From contig JAGWPE010000025.1 of the NCBI GenBank assembly GCA_028870635.1, positions 1 to 63,266 on the forward strand: DNA of 63,266 bases, in the 5' to 3' direction. Both the position numbers and the translations under genes were made by a program. This document shows, piece after piece, positions 9,192 to 18,483 of the stretch. Position 1 is the stretch's first letter. Each line of letters begins with the position of its first letter. The notes beneath the pieces are model-generated. The model was not told the DNA's origin. It searched no databases and worked only from the letters and a program-made list of their open reading frames with translations. The stretch is from Gammaproteobacteria bacterium (GTDB lineage Bacteria; Pseudomonadota; Gammaproteobacteria; Steroidobacterales; Steroidobacteraceae).

Positions 9192-12100
9192 ATGACAGAC
9201 GCCCCTCGTGATGCCATTCTGGTGCGCGGCGCGCGCCAGAACAATCTGAAGAATCTCGACCTCGACGTTCCGCTCAGCGAGCTCGTCGTGGTGACGGGCG
9301 TGTCAGGCTCCGGCAAGTCCTCGCTCGTCTTCGATACGCTCTACGCCGAAGGCCAGCGCCGTTACGTCGAGACTTTCTCGCCCTACGCGCGGCAGTTTCT
9401 CGACCGCATGGACAAGCCGCAGGTGGATTCGATAGCGGGCATCCCGCCGGCCATCGCCATCGATCAAACCAACCCGGTACGCACGTCGCGCTCGACCGTG
9501 GGCACGATGACGGAGCTGAACGATCATCTGAAGCTGTTGTTTGCGCGTACCGCGACGCTCTACTGCGAGTGTTGCGGCCGGACGGTTCGGCGCGACAGCG
9601 CCGACAGCATCTATGCCGATCTGCGGCAGCGCGCACAGGACTGGGCCGCGGCGCAGGGCTCGGGAGGCGATCCGCGCCTGCTGCTCACGTTCCCGGTACC
9701 CGTGCCGGACAGCTTCCAGGAGGCGGAGATCCGCGCGCTGCTCGAGAAACAGGGCTACACGAGGTTCTTCGACCGCCCCGCGGCATCTTCCACGGGCCCA
9801 GGCGAATCCCCGCGATCGGCCGGCGCAGCCGCTGCGGCGCAGCCATCCGCAGGGAAGCGGGAAAGCTCCGGCGGGCGCGGCAAGCGAGGCCGGTCGGCGC
9901 GCTCCGCGGCCCGGACCGCGGCGGTGCTCGAGGTCGTGCAGGATCGTTTCCGCGCAGGCCAGGCGGAGCGCGGCCGTGTCCTCGAATCTCTCGAGAGCGC
10001 GCTGCGTGTCGGCCGCGGCCGCGTCAACGTGCAGGTCGTCGACGACACCGACCCGCCGCGTCCGCTCGCGACGTGGCGCTATTCGAGTGCGCTGCACTGC
10101 GCCGAGTGCGACCGCTCCTATCAGGAGCCTACCCCCAGCCTCTTTTCGTTCAACTCGCCCGTGGGCGCGTGCGATGCCTGCCGCGGCTTCGGGCGCACGA
10201 TCGGCATCGACTACGGTTTGGTGATTCCGGACGAGACCAAATCCCTGCGCGGCGGCGCCGTGAAGCCCTGGCAGACCAAGTCCTATGCCGAATGCCAGGA
10301 GGACATGGAGAAGTTCGCGAAGAAGCGCGGCATACCGCTCGATGTGCCGTGGCGCGAGCTCAAGGCCGAGCACCGCCGCTGGGTCATCGAGGGCGAGGGC
10401 GACTGGAGCAAGGGCGTCTGGTACGGCGCGAAGCGCTTCTTCGCCTGGCTGGAAGGCCGATCCTACAAAATGCACGTGCGGGTTCTGCTCTCGCGCTACC
10501 GCGCGTACACGCCATGCGAGGCCTGCGGCGGCGCACGCCTGAAGACGCAAGGACTCCTCTGGCGCGTTGGCGATCGCGCGCTCGCCGATGAGGCGCTGGG
10601 GAGCGCCACGCGGTTCCAGCCGCGGGGAGCCGCGGGGAGCGACGAGACGCTGCGCGGTCTTCCGGGCCTCTCGATTCACGATGTGATGCTGCTGCCGGTG
10701 GAGCGTGCCTGCGCGTTCTTCCACAAGCTGCAGCTGCCCCGGCCGCTCGATGAGGCGACGGATCTGCTGCTCGGGGAGATCCGCGGACGTTTCGGTTACC
10801 TCGCCGACGTCGGGCTCGGGTATCTCACCCTCGATCGCCAGTCGCGCACGCTCTCCGGCGGCGAGGTGCAGCGGATCAACCTGACGACCGCGCTCGGCAC
10901 CTCTCTCGTCAACACACTCTTCGTGCTGGATGAGCCGTCGATCGGCCTGCATCCGCGCGACATGCAGCGCGTCATCACCGTGATGAAGCGCCTGCGCGAT
11001 GCCGGCAACTCGCTGCTCGTCGTGGAGCACGATCCGCAGATCATGCTGGAGGCGGATCGCATCCTCGACATGGGGCCGGGAGCCGGGGAGCGCGGCGGTG
11101 AGATCGTTTTCTTCGGCACCCCGTATGAGATCCGCCGCGACGGCCGCTCGCTCACGGGGGAATACCTCAGCGGCAAACGGCAGGTCAGCGCCGGACGGGC
11201 CGTCCCGGCTCCGCCTCCCTCTCCGGGCCGGGGCGCGGATGCGGCGGGCAGCGCCGTCCACGCCGAGGTGGTGGCCGAGGCCCGCTCCAACCGTTGGCTC
11301 GAATTGCGCGGCGCCCGCCAGCACAACCTCAAGGACGTCGACGTCCGGATACCGCTCAAGCGCCTGGTCTGCGTCACGGGTGTCTCCGGCTCCGGCAAAT
11401 CCACACTCATCGAGGAGGTGCTCTACCCGGCTCTCCGCAAGTATCACGGGAAGCCCACCGAAGCCCCCGGCGAATTCTCGGGCCTTGCCGGCGCGGAGCT
11501 CATCGACGATGTCGTGATGGTCGATCAGAGTCCCATCGGCCGGACCACCCGCTCCAACCCGGCGAGCTACGTCGGCGCCTTCGATGCCATCCGCAATCTC
11601 TTCGCGGCGGACCCCGCTGCGCAGGAGCGCAAGTACACCGCGGGCACGTTCAGCTTCAATTCCGGCAACGGCCGCTGCCCCACCTGCAGCGGCAACGGCT
11701 TCGAGCACGTCGAGATGCAGTTCCTCTCGGACGTGTACCTGCGCTGCCCCGACTGCAACGGCCGCCGCTATCGCGACGAGGTGCTGGAGATCAAGCGTGA
11801 AGGCGCGGACGGCCGCCGCGCCAGCATCGCCGAGGTCCTGGAGCTGACCGTCACCGAGGCACTCGCGTTCTTCCGCGACTCGCGGGAAGTCGCCGCGCGT
11901 CTCGCGCCGCTCTCCGATGTCGGCCTCGAGTACGTGACGCTCGGTCAACCGGTACCCACGCTCTCCGGTGGCGAGGCGCAGCGCCTGAAGCTCGCAGGTC
12001 ACCTCGCCGAGGCGGGCTCCGTGCTCTCGAGCACCACTCACAAGGGAAAGCTCTTCCTCTTCGACGAGCCGACGACCGGCCTGCACTTCCAGGACGTCGC

Positions 12101-15080
12101 CAAGCTCCTCACCGCCTTCCGCAAGCTGCTCGCCGCGGGACACTCCCTGCTCGTGATCGAGCACAACCTCGATGTGATCGGCGCCGCGGACTGGATCATC
12201 GATCTGGGCCCCGAAGGCGGCGAGCGCGGCGGGCAGGTCGTCTGCGCCGGCACGCCGGCCGAGGTGCGCGCCCACCCGGGCTCGCACACGGGCCGTGCGC
12301 TCGCCGACTACGCGCGAGCGATCGCTGGCGGGCCGGCTGCAGCCGAACCCACTAAGCCCGCGGCCGTCAACGAGCCGGCTGCGGCGTACGCGGCGGGCAA
12401 GAAGGGCAACGGCCGCGCCGGCAACGCCGTGGTCATCCACAATGCACGCGAGCACAACCTCAAGAGCATCGACGTGCAGATCCCGAGGGACCGGCTCACG
12501 GTCATCACCGGCGTGTCGGGCTCCGGCAAATCGACGCTCGCCTTCGACATCCTCTTCAACGAAGGCCAGCGCCGGTATCTCGAGTCGCTGAACGCGTATG
12601 CGCGCCAGTTCGTCCAGCCTGCCGCCCGGCCGGATGTTGACGCGATATTCGGGATCCCGCCGACGGTGGCCATCGAGCAGCGCACCAGCCGCGGCGGCCG
12701 CAAGAGCACCGTCGCCACCCTGACGGAAATCCACCATTTCCTGCGGCTGCTCTACGTGAAGCTCGGCACCCAATACTGCCCGGATTGCGACGTCGCGATC
12801 GAGTCGCAGAGCGCCGCCTCGATCGCCGCGCGGCTGCTGCGCGAATACAAGGGCAAGCGCGTCGCGCTCCTGGCTCCTCTGGTCGTCGCGCGCAAGGGCT
12901 ACTACACGGACCTCGCCAAATGGGCCGCGAAGAAGGGCTTCAAGACCCTGCGGGTCGACGGCGCCAATCTCTCCACGGCGCAGTGGCCGCGGCTGTCGCG
13001 CTTCAAGGAGCACACGATCGAGCTCCCCGTGGCGGAGATCGACGTCGGCGCGAAGACGGACACCGCTCTGCATCAGGCGCTCGCGCGTGCGCTCGACTTC
13101 GGCAAGGGCCTGGTCCATGTATTGGGTCCGCAGTCGGACCGGCCGACGGTCTTCTCGACGAAGCGTGCCTGCCCCTCCTGCGGGCTCAGCTTCGCGGAGC
13201 TCGACCCGCGTCTCTTCTCCTACAACTCCAAGCACGGCTGGTGCGAGGGCTGTCTCGGCACCGGCCTGGAAGTGCCGGCGGCGGAAGACGACCCGGCCGG
13301 CGCCGAGCCGGATGGGGGCGGCTGGCAGGACGAGGCGCCGGAAATCTGCGCCACCTGCGCCGGCAAGCGGTTGAATCCGGTCGCCCTCAGCGTGCGTTTC
13401 CGGGAGCGGTCCATCGCCGATCTCGCGGCCGGCTCCGTCGCGGACACGGCGGATTTCTTCCGGCGGCTGAAGCTCTCCTCGCGGGAACAGCAGATCGCGC
13501 GCGATCTGCTCGCGGAGATCCGGGCGCGTCTGAAGTTCCTCGATCGGGTGGGGCTCGGCTACCTGCAGCTCGATCGCTCCGCGCCCACGCTCTCCGGCGG
13601 CGAGGCGCAGCGCATCCGCCTCGCGGCGCAGCTCGGCTCCAACCTGCAGGGTGTGTGTTACGTGCTCGATGAGCCGACGATCGGGCTGCACCCGCGCGAC
13701 AACGCCGTGCTGCTCGACTCGCTCGCGGAGCTTTCGAGCCATGGCAATACGCTCGTGGTCGTGGAGCACGACGAGGAGACCATCCGCCGCGCCGACCACG
13801 TGCTCGATCTCGGCCCGGGCGCGGGCGTGCTCGGCGGCGAGGTGGTCGGCGAAGGCACGGTGAAGGATCTCATTGCCAACGCACGGTCGACCACCGGGCG
13901 GTTCCTGCGTCAGCCGCTGCGCCACCCCGCGCAGCCCCTTCGGCCGGTCGGCGCGCGGACCCCGCAGCTGAAGCTCGAGGGGGTATCCCTGCACAACGTG
14001 CGCGGCGCGGACGTGCGCATTCCGCTCGGAAGGCTGGTGGTGATCACCGGGGTCTCGGGCTCGGGGAAATCGACCGTGGCGCGCGATGTGCTCTACGCCA
14101 ACCTCCGCCGCCTGCTGGGCGATGCTTCGGCGGGCAGGGCCGCGGTGGCGAAGGCTGAGCCGCGCCGCCTGGGCCGGCGCAACGGCCCGCAGCTCATCGG
14201 CTGCGAGGGCATGCGGGGGCTCGAGCAGGTGGCTCGCGTGCTGGAGGTGGACCAGACTCCGATCGGCAAGACCCCGCGCTCCTGCCCCGCTACCTACATC
14301 GGGCTTTGGGACGACATCCGGCGCATCTTCGCCGCCACCACCGAGGCGCGGCTGCGCGGCTATACGGCGAGCCGCTTCTCCTTCAATACGGCCGGCGGCC
14401 GCTGCGAAGCCTGCGAGGGACAGGGCGTCAAGACCATCGAGATGAGCTTCCTGCCGGACGTAAAGGTTCTTTGCGACGTCTGCGGCGGCCGGCGGTTCAA
14501 CACCGAGACGCTGTCCGTTCTCTGGCGTGAGAAGAGCATCGGCGACGTCCTGGCGATGGACGTGGACGATGCGGTCGAATTCTTCCGCGCGCACTCGCGC
14601 GTTCACCATGCGCTGAAGCTGCTGCAGGATGTAGGGCTCGGTTATCTGACCCTGGGCCAGCAGAGCCCGACCCTCTCGGGCGGCGAGGCGCAGCGCATCA
14701 AGCTCGTGGCGGAGCTCGCCAAGGTCCGTACCGATACCGGCGAGGCCCGCGATGGCGGCCCCGGCCCGCGCCAGAGCCCGAAGCACACGCTTTACGTCCT
14801 CGACGAGCCGACTGTCGGCCTCCACATGGCGGATGTGGAGAAGCTCATCCACGTCCTGCACCGGCTGGTCGCCGCGGGCAATACGGCAGTCGTGGTCGAG
14901 CACAACCTCGACGTCATGGCGGAGGCGGATTGGATCGTGGACATGGGCCCCGAGGCCGGTGATGGCGGCGGCCGCATAGTCGCGCAGGGCGCCCCGGGCG
15001 AAGTCGCGCGGCGCAAGCGGGATTCCCATACCGGCCGTGCGCTGGCTGCCTTTCTCAAGCAGCGCGTGAACGGCGCATAA
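9192..15080 (+). CDS. uvrA: Double-length UvrA: two UvrA units fused in one 1962-aa chain
   Basis: Excinuclease ABC DNA-damage recognition ATPase, normally about 940 aa and dimeric; here two complete copies are fused head to tail. Walker A motifs GVSGSGKS occur near residues 36, 729, 1107 and 1619, ABC signatures (TLSGGE) near 553, 923, 1466 and 1828, and Walker B motifs as LDEPSIGLH, FDEPTTGLH, LDEPTIGLH and LDEPTVGLH. All four ATP sites look competent. Paired CxxC zinc modules are intact in both halves. The linker near residues 1045-1085 is Ala/Pro-rich, and a further Ser/Gly/Arg-rich insert sits at about 200-240 in the first unit. The start follows GACGGA. A normal-length uvrA may exist elsewhere. 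The 1908-aa antisense ORF on the other strand is a high-GC shadow. Confidence 0.96.
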   Translation: MTDAPRDAILVRGARQNNLKNLDLDVPLSELVVVTGVSGSGKSSLVFDTLYAEGQRRYVETFSPYARQFLDRMDKPQVDSIAGIPPAIAIDQTNPVRTSRSTVGTMTELNDHLKLLFARTATLYCECCGRTVRRDSADSIYADLRQRAQDWAAAQGSGGDPRLLLTFPVPVPDSFQEAEIRALLEKQGYTRFFDRPAASSTGPGESPRSAGAAAAAQPSAGKRESSGGRGKRGRSARSAARTAAVLEVVQDRFRAGQAERGRVLESLESALRVGRGRVNVQVVDDTDPPRPLATWRYSSALHCAECDRSYQEPTPSLFSFNSPVGACDACRGFGRTIGIDYGLVIPDETKSLRGGAVKPWQTKSYAECQEDMEKFAKKRGIPLDVPWRELKAEHRRWVIEGEGDWSKGVWYGAKRFFAWLEGRSYKMHVRVLLSRYRAYTPCEACGGARLKTQGLLWRVGDRALADEALGSATRFQPRGAAGSDETLRGLPGLSIHDVMLLPVERACAFFHKLQLPRPLDEATDLLLGEIRGRFGYLADVGLGYLTLDRQSRTLSGGEVQRINLTTALGTSLVNTLFVLDEPSIGLHPRDMQRVITVMKRLRDAGNSLLVVEHDPQIMLEADRILDMGPGAGERGGEIVFFGTPYEIRRDGRSLTGEYLSGKRQVSAGRAVPAPPPSPGRGADAAGSAVHAEVVAEARSNRWLELRGARQHNLKDVDVRIPLKRLVCVTGVSGSGKSTLIEEVLYPALRKYHGKPTEAPGEFSGLAGAELIDDVVMVDQSPIGRTTRSNPASYVGAFDAIRNLFAADPAAQERKYTAGTFSFNSGNGRCPTCSGNGFEHVEMQFLSDVYLRCPDCNGRRYRDEVLEIKREGADGRRASIAEVLELTVTEALAFFRDSREVAARLAPLSDVGLEYVTLGQPVPTLSGGEAQRLKLAGHLAEAGSVLSSTTHKGKLFLFDEPTTGLHFQDVAKLLTAFRKLLAAGHSLLVIEHNLDVIGAADWIIDLGPEGGERGGQVVCAGTPAEVRAHPGSHTGRALADYARAIAGGPAAAEPTKPAAVNEPAAAYAAGKKGNGRAGNAVVIHNAREHNLKSIDVQIPRDRLTVITGVSGSGKSTLAFDILFNEGQRRYLESLNAYARQFVQPAARPDVDAIFGIPPTVAIEQRTSRGGRKSTVATLTEIHHFLRLLYVKLGTQYCPDCDVAIESQSAASIAARLLREYKGKRVALLAPLVVARKGYYTDLAKWAAKKGFKTLRVDGANLSTAQWPRLSRFKEHTIELPVAEIDVGAKTDTALHQALARALDFGKGLVHVLGPQSDRPTVFSTKRACPSCGLSFAELDPRLFSYNSKHGWCEGCLGTGLEVPAAEDDPAGAEPDGGGWQDEAPEICATCAGKRLNPVALSVRFRERSIADLAAGSVADTADFFRRLKLSSREQQIARDLLAEIRARLKFLDRVGLGYLQLDRSAPTLSGGEAQRIRLAAQLGSNLQGVCYVLDEPTIGLHPRDNAVLLDSLAELSSHGNTLVVVEHDEETIRRADHVLDLGPGAGVLGGEVVGEGTVKDLIANARSTTGRFLRQPLRHPAQPLRPVGARTPQLKLEGVSLHNVRGADVRIPLGRLVVITGVSGSGKSTVARDVLYANLRRLLGDASAGRAAVAKAEPRRLGRRNGPQLIGCEGMRGLEQVARVLEVDQTPIGKTPRSCPATYIGLWDDIRRIFAATTEARLRGYTASRFSFNTAGGRCEACEGQGVKTIEMSFLPDVKVLCDVCGGRRFNTETLSVLWREKSIGDVLAMDVDDAVEFFRAHSRVHHALKLLQDVGLGYLTLGQQSPTLSGGEAQRIKLVAELAKVRTDTGEARDGGPGPRQSPKHTLYVLDEPTVGLHMADVEKLIHVLHRLVAAGNTAVVVEHNLDVMAEADWIVDMGPEAGDGGGRIVAQGAPGEVARRKRDSHTGRALAAFLKQRVNGA

Positions 15081-15090
15081 TCAGCAGGCC

Positions 15091-15393
15091 ATGCCATCCT
15101 CCTCCGGGCTCGTATGCTGGAAATGCGGGGCGTCGCTCGCCGCGCTGACGCTGCCCCTGCGGCGGCTGGAGGAATGCCCCAAGTGCAGGGCCGAGCTGCA
15201 CGTGTGCCGGATGTGCGTCGATTACGACACGAGCGTCGCCAAGCACTGCCGCGAGCCCGTGGCGGAGGAGGTCCGGGAGAAGACCCAGGCCAACTTCTGC
15301 GATTTCTTCAAGCCCCGGCCGGGGGCCTACATCGCCCCCAACACCGCCGAGGTCGAGCGGGCGCGCGCCGAGCTGGAGAAACTCTTCAAGTAG
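15091..15393 (+). CDS. Small multi-CxxC zinc-ribbon-like protein
   Basis: 100-aa protein starting 10 bp after the uvrA stop, so probably cotranscribed. Cysteines occur as CWKC (about 9-12), CPKC (29-32) and CRMC (39-42), with a further single Cys near 53 and in NFCDFF near 70, giving one or two zinc ribbons. The C-terminal third is charged and helical (VERARAELEKLF). I do not recognise a characterised homologue. The coupling to uvrA suggests, but does not show, a role linked to DNA repair. Confidence 0.75.
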   Translation: MPSSSGLVCWKCGASLAALTLPLRRLEECPKCRAELHVCRMCVDYDTSVAKHCREPVAEEVREKTQANFCDFFKPRPGAYIAPNTAEVERARAELEKLFK

Positions 15394-15396
15394 ATC

Positions 15397-15483
15397 GGCG
15401 CAAAGTCGGCATCCTGCCGCGTTGCTCGGCTCCGTCCCTGCGCCGAGCCCTGCGGGCCGAGCAACGGCGCCCTTGGGCCGCTC
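15397..15483 (-). repeat. Interspersed hairpin repeat, copy 1
   Basis: Contains CAAAGTCGGCATCCTGCC, repeated on the opposite strand at 45632-45655 with identical flanks (24 of 24 bases shared), and an inverted repeat CGTTGCTCGG / CCGAGCAACG. Its other boundary, GGGCCGCTCA followed by ACTTGCT, matches boundaries near 26162-26197 and 45435-45465. It fills the gap between convergent genes and may also act as a terminator. Confidence 0.7.
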
Positions 15484-15508
15484 AGTGACTTGCTGTTGAC
15501 AAGCCCTG

Positions 15509-17296
15509 TCAGGTTTTCTTGACGCGCTCGCTCAGGCGCTCGAGCAGCCGCGAGAACGGCGTGTTCTTCTGGAATTCCACCCGCAGATGCCGCACGCCGG
15601 TGTCATTCAGCGATTCGCCGCCGCCGTTGTCGATGGCGAGCTGATTGGCACCGAGGATCTCGAGCGTTTCTTCCAGGGTCTGCGGGGTCCGGCGCTCGCG
15701 GGCGCCGACTTTGCCGCCGCTCTTGCGGACACTGCGTGCCGCGGGTGCGGGCTGCGGCGCAGCCGGTACCGCTGGCCCGGGAGCAGCCGCCACAGCCGGC
15801 GCCGCGCGCGGCGACTCATCGGAGTCGATCAGCTTGAACTCGTTGTCCGCGCTGTCGCGCCGTTTGCGCGGGGCGCCGACGCCGGAGAATCGCTGGTTGT
15901 CATCCGTTGCGCGCCCGCGCTCCTGCGGGCTCACCGGCACCACGGCGACCGAGTTGAATTCCGAGCGCACGTAGTAAGCGACCTGCTTGGCCGAGATCGC
16001 GTCGTTGAAGAACCCGAGACGCAATCCATACCATCTGCGGCCCTCACGGCTGCCCTCGACGGAGTAGAGCGTGTAGGCGCTGAAGATCGCGAGCGGCGGT
16101 ACTTTGTCGAGCTCCACCGGCTGCACCGACCATTGCAGCTGCACCGCGAAGGAGACCGGCTCGTTGTGGGAGACGGCTTCCTTCAGCGCGCGCCGCGTGC
16201 CGGTATCGTCGGGCTTGAGCAGCGAAATGCCCGATTCGGCGGCAGCATCGGCCTGTAGCGGCGTTTGGGGCCGCGCGGCGCCGGATTCCTCCCGCCGCGT
16301 CTCGAGGAACCGCAGCACCTGAGTATCGGTGAGCGAGCTGTCATCGGCCACATCCGCGGCGAGAGCGGGCGCCGGCATGAGACGAGTCTCACCGGTGCCA
16401 TCCTCTGCGGAATCGAGCGCCGCCAGCACTTCCTTGACGTTGGAGTCGGCGAAGATCGGCTTCCTCGCCGTCTGTGGCACCGCTCGGGAGACGGCCTGCA
16501 CCGGCGATTTGACGGCGCTCGGCGCCGCTGCCGGCCTCGGCTGAGCAGTCGCAGCGGCTGCCGCCTGACGTGCGGTCGTGTTGGCAATCGTTTTGGCGGC
16601 GGGGCGCTGGCCGCCGGCGGGCGCGGTGCCGGTACGCGCCTGCGCTGGCCGTGCGGGTGGCATCGTCCTCGTCTGCGAGGCCGGAGTCGGCGCTGCCCTC
16701 TGCGGCGAGGATGGAGCGGGCGCTGGCGAGCGGGCGGCACCGCCCTGGACGGCCGCCGGCACCGCCTTCGGCGCGGGGGCCGTGGGAGTGCGCTTGGGAT
16801 TTGCTTGCGGGGCTGCCGGCGGATGAAGCGTAGGCACCAACGTCGGAATTTTGGCCGGCGCCGCGTGTTGGGAGACCTGCGGCTTTGCGGCAACCGGCAC
16901 CGGGGGTGTTGGAATGGTCGCCGCGGTCTTTTGGGGACCGGCGGCGTGCCGCGCCTGAGCCGCGGCGGCTTCCGCCGCGCGGGCACGCAGCTTCTTGCCG
17001 GGCGCCTCGCCCGCCCACGCACCCGGATAGATGTCCCGCACCACGCCCAGCCACTCCTCGGCTTCCGCCTGGCTGGCAAAGAATCCCATGTGGAGGCGGA
17101 AGCGCTCGCGTCCCTCCTCGAAGCGCCGGCTCACGAAGAAGGTGAAGCGCTTGAGCTCAGCCAGCTCCGTCTGCGCGAGCGCCATCGGCGTGGTCGAGGA
17201 GCATAAATTGAGGACGTACGGTCCCGTCTCTGCGGCAGGCGCCGCCGGATGTTCCGCATCCACCGCGGTGGACGCGAGATTTGCCGTTGGTGTCAT
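15509..17296 (-). CDS. SPOR-like domain protein under a c-di-GMP riboswitch
   Basis: About 595 aa, no signal peptide or membrane segment seen. The N-terminal segment (about 25-105; YVLNLCSST...FRLHMGFFASQAEAEEW) and a central one (about 410-490; YGLRLGFFNDAISAKQVAYYV) look like two divergent SPOR-type modules, each with the R-x-G-F-F pattern. Between them lie about 250 residues of Ala/Pro/Gln-rich low complexity. The C-terminal 60 residues are predicted helical with no recognised domain. SPOR domains usually bind denuded septal peptidoglycan, but a cytosolic SPOR-like protein need not. The start at ATG 17296 follows GGGGAA at 5 nt; the longer track start (17404) would place coding sequence inside the riboswitch. 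Expression is probably set by c-di-GMP through the leader. Confidence 0.8.
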   Translation of the reverse strand: MTPTANLASTAVDAEHPAAPAAETGPYVLNLCSSTTPMALAQTELAELKRFTFFVSRRFEEGRERFRLHMGFFASQAEAEEWLGVVRDIYPGAWAGEAPGKKLRARAAEAAAAQARHAAGPQKTAATIPTPPVPVAAKPQVSQHAAPAKIPTLVPTLHPPAAPQANPKRTPTAPAPKAVPAAVQGGAARSPAPAPSSPQRAAPTPASQTRTMPPARPAQARTGTAPAGGQRPAAKTIANTTARQAAAAATAQPRPAAAPSAVKSPVQAVSRAVPQTARKPIFADSNVKEVLAALDSAEDGTGETRLMPAPALAADVADDSSLTDTQVLRFLETRREESGAARPQTPLQADAAAESGISLLKPDDTGTRRALKEAVSHNEPVSFAVQLQWSVQPVELDKVPPLAIFSAYTLYSVEGSREGRRWYGLRLGFFNDAISAKQVAYYVRSEFNSVAVVPVSPQERGRATDDNQRFSGVGAPRKRRDSADNEFKLIDSDESPRAAPAVAAAPGPAVPAAPQPAPAARSVRKSGGKVGARERRTPQTLEETLEILGANQLAIDNGGGESLNDTGVRHLRVEFQKNTPFSRLLERLSERVKKT

Positions 17297-17363
17297 AAAT
17301 TCCCCGGACAGTCCAACAGCCACAGGCGATGGGAAGCGGCTCAAAACGCGAGGGGAATGCGTT

Positions 17364-17386
17364 CGATCGCACCTGCAGCGCGATCG
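17364..17386 (-). promoter_or_regulatory. Hairpin after the riboswitch (candidate expression platform)
   Basis: On the minus strand CGATCGC and GCGATCG form a 7-bp stem directly after the 3' side of the c-di-GMP aptamer. No U-run follows, so control would have to be by something other than a simple intrinsic terminator. Confidence 0.4.
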
Positions 17387-17474
17387 TGGCAGCCCCGCCG
17401 TCATAGGAACCGTCCTTTAGACCGGTGGCTTTGCGTCCCCGCCTTTCGACGGGTTTGCCCTTGTCACAGGCACC
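17386..17474 (-). promoter_or_regulatory. Cyclic di-GMP-I (GEMM-I) riboswitch aptamer
   Basis: The minus strand reads GACAAGGGCAAACC, a GAAA tetraloop hairpin (CGUCGAAAGGCG), GGGACGCAAAGCCACCGG, the tetraloop-receptor CUAAAG and a closing GGCGGGGCUGCC. This is nearly base-for-base the GEMM-I consensus as exemplified by the Vibrio Vc2 aptamer. The orientation is correct for the SPOR-like gene, whose start codon lies about 90 nt downstream. Seen directly in sequence; ligand binding is established for the family. Confidence 0.95.
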
Positions 17475-17475
17475 A

Positions 17476-17504
17476 AGTGTCGAAGTCCGGCCGGACGGAG
17501 TCAA
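17476..17504 (-). promoter_or_regulatory. Possible sigma70 promoter ahead of the riboswitch
   Basis: TTGACT, a 17-nt spacer and GACACT on the minus strand would start transcription just upstream of the aptamer. The -35 is good and the -10 matches TATAAT at only 3 of 6. Bases 17505-17643 hold nothing else I can recognise. Confidence 0.3.
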
Positions 17505-17643
17505 GGCCCGTGATTGTGCCGCCGCTCTCAAGTAGCGCGCGTCGCGAGGCCTGCAAATTGCCGTGCCTCCGCTTATGTTCAGCGCCGGCAGTGATATGTA
17601 ATAAACGGGCCGCCGTTTTGCGCCGGGCGCGCGGCCGCGGCAG

Positions 17644-18363
17644 CTAGGAAGTCGCCGCAACCAGGGCGGCGGGCCTGCGCGGCCTCAATTGTGCGAGCGC
17701 GCAGATTCCCGCGTAGGTATAGCGCTGTGCGCCGCGGCGACCGGACCGCAAGGTCCCGAGCATGGCCGCCGCCGCGGTGCCGACCGGAATGCCACGGTTC
17801 ACCGTGCGGGCGCCGACGAGAAACGGATTGACGAGCGGCATCATGGCGCGGCGCACGAGGTCGGCGACCGCCATCTCCCGCGGCCAGCCCAGCACGATCG
17901 CGGGCTGCAGGATATCGAGCGCGCCGAACCCCACACCGGCCAACATCTCTTCCAGCTCGCCCTTGATGCGCAAATACCCGCTCTTCGCCGCGACATCCGC
18001 CCCCGCCGCGGAAATGACGACGAAACGCGCCGCTCCCGCGGCCTTCGCGGCGCGGGCAAACGCCAGCGTATAGCCCAGATCGACGCGGCGGATCGCCTCA
18101 TCCTCGGCGCCCTCCCGCTCGCCGAGCCGCGCACCGAGACAACAGAGCGCGACCTGACACTTCAGCCCGGCCAGCTGCCGCTCCAGATGGTCGAACTGCA
18201 CGATCCGGTTGGCGAGACGGGGATGCTCACGCCCCAATGGCCGGCGCGTGACAGCGAGCACCCGCGCGACCTCCGGCGCATCGAGCAGAGCATCGAGGAC
18301 GCGTCCGCCCACGAAGCCGCTGGCGCCGGCGAGCATTGCCACCAGGGAGTTGGTGTCAGTCAT
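17644..18363 (-). CDS. NAD(P)-binding SDR-like protein (atypical, HTATIP2/YbjT-like)
   Basis: 239-aa Rossmann-fold protein with N-terminal GASGFVGGRVLDAL, the glycine motif of atypical short-chain dehydrogenases, and a central FVVISAAGAD...YLRIKGELE segment that supplies the family Tyr/Lys-like region. Substrate unknown; many members are NADPH sensors or lack catalytic activity. It is followed on the same strand by the long leader of the SPOR-like gene, and lies 120 bp downstream of the Ser/Thr kinase gene. The start ATG at 18363 matches the first strand of the fold. Confidence 0.8.
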   Translation of the reverse strand: MTDTNSLVAMLAGASGFVGGRVLDALLDAPEVARVLAVTRRPLGREHPRLANRIVQFDHLERQLAGLKCQVALCCLGARLGEREGAEDEAIRRVDLGYTLAFARAAKAAGAARFVVISAAGADVAAKSGYLRIKGELEEMLAGVGFGALDILQPAIVLGWPREMAVADLVRRAMMPLVNPFLVGARTVNRGIPVGTAAAAMLGTLRSGRRGAQRYTYAGICALAQLRPRRPAALVAATS

Positions 18364-18483
18364 GGAACCTTATTAGCTCCGCCACCGGCAGCGCACAAGC
18401 TCCCGCCCTGCCTTCATGCCAACCGCGTGACCCCAATCACGCACTCAGATGGGCTATTGTGACGCGAGGCACAGGAGGTGCCA

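Noticed and set aside
9303-15029. 1908-aa open frame antisense to uvrA
   Set aside because: No domain or compositional sign of a real protein; it is the complementary frame of a long, very GC-rich gene with strong third-position bias.
17249-17647. 132-aa plus-strand ORF over the riboswitch region
   Set aside because: Covers a conserved RNA aptamer and has no protein features; no ribosome binding site.
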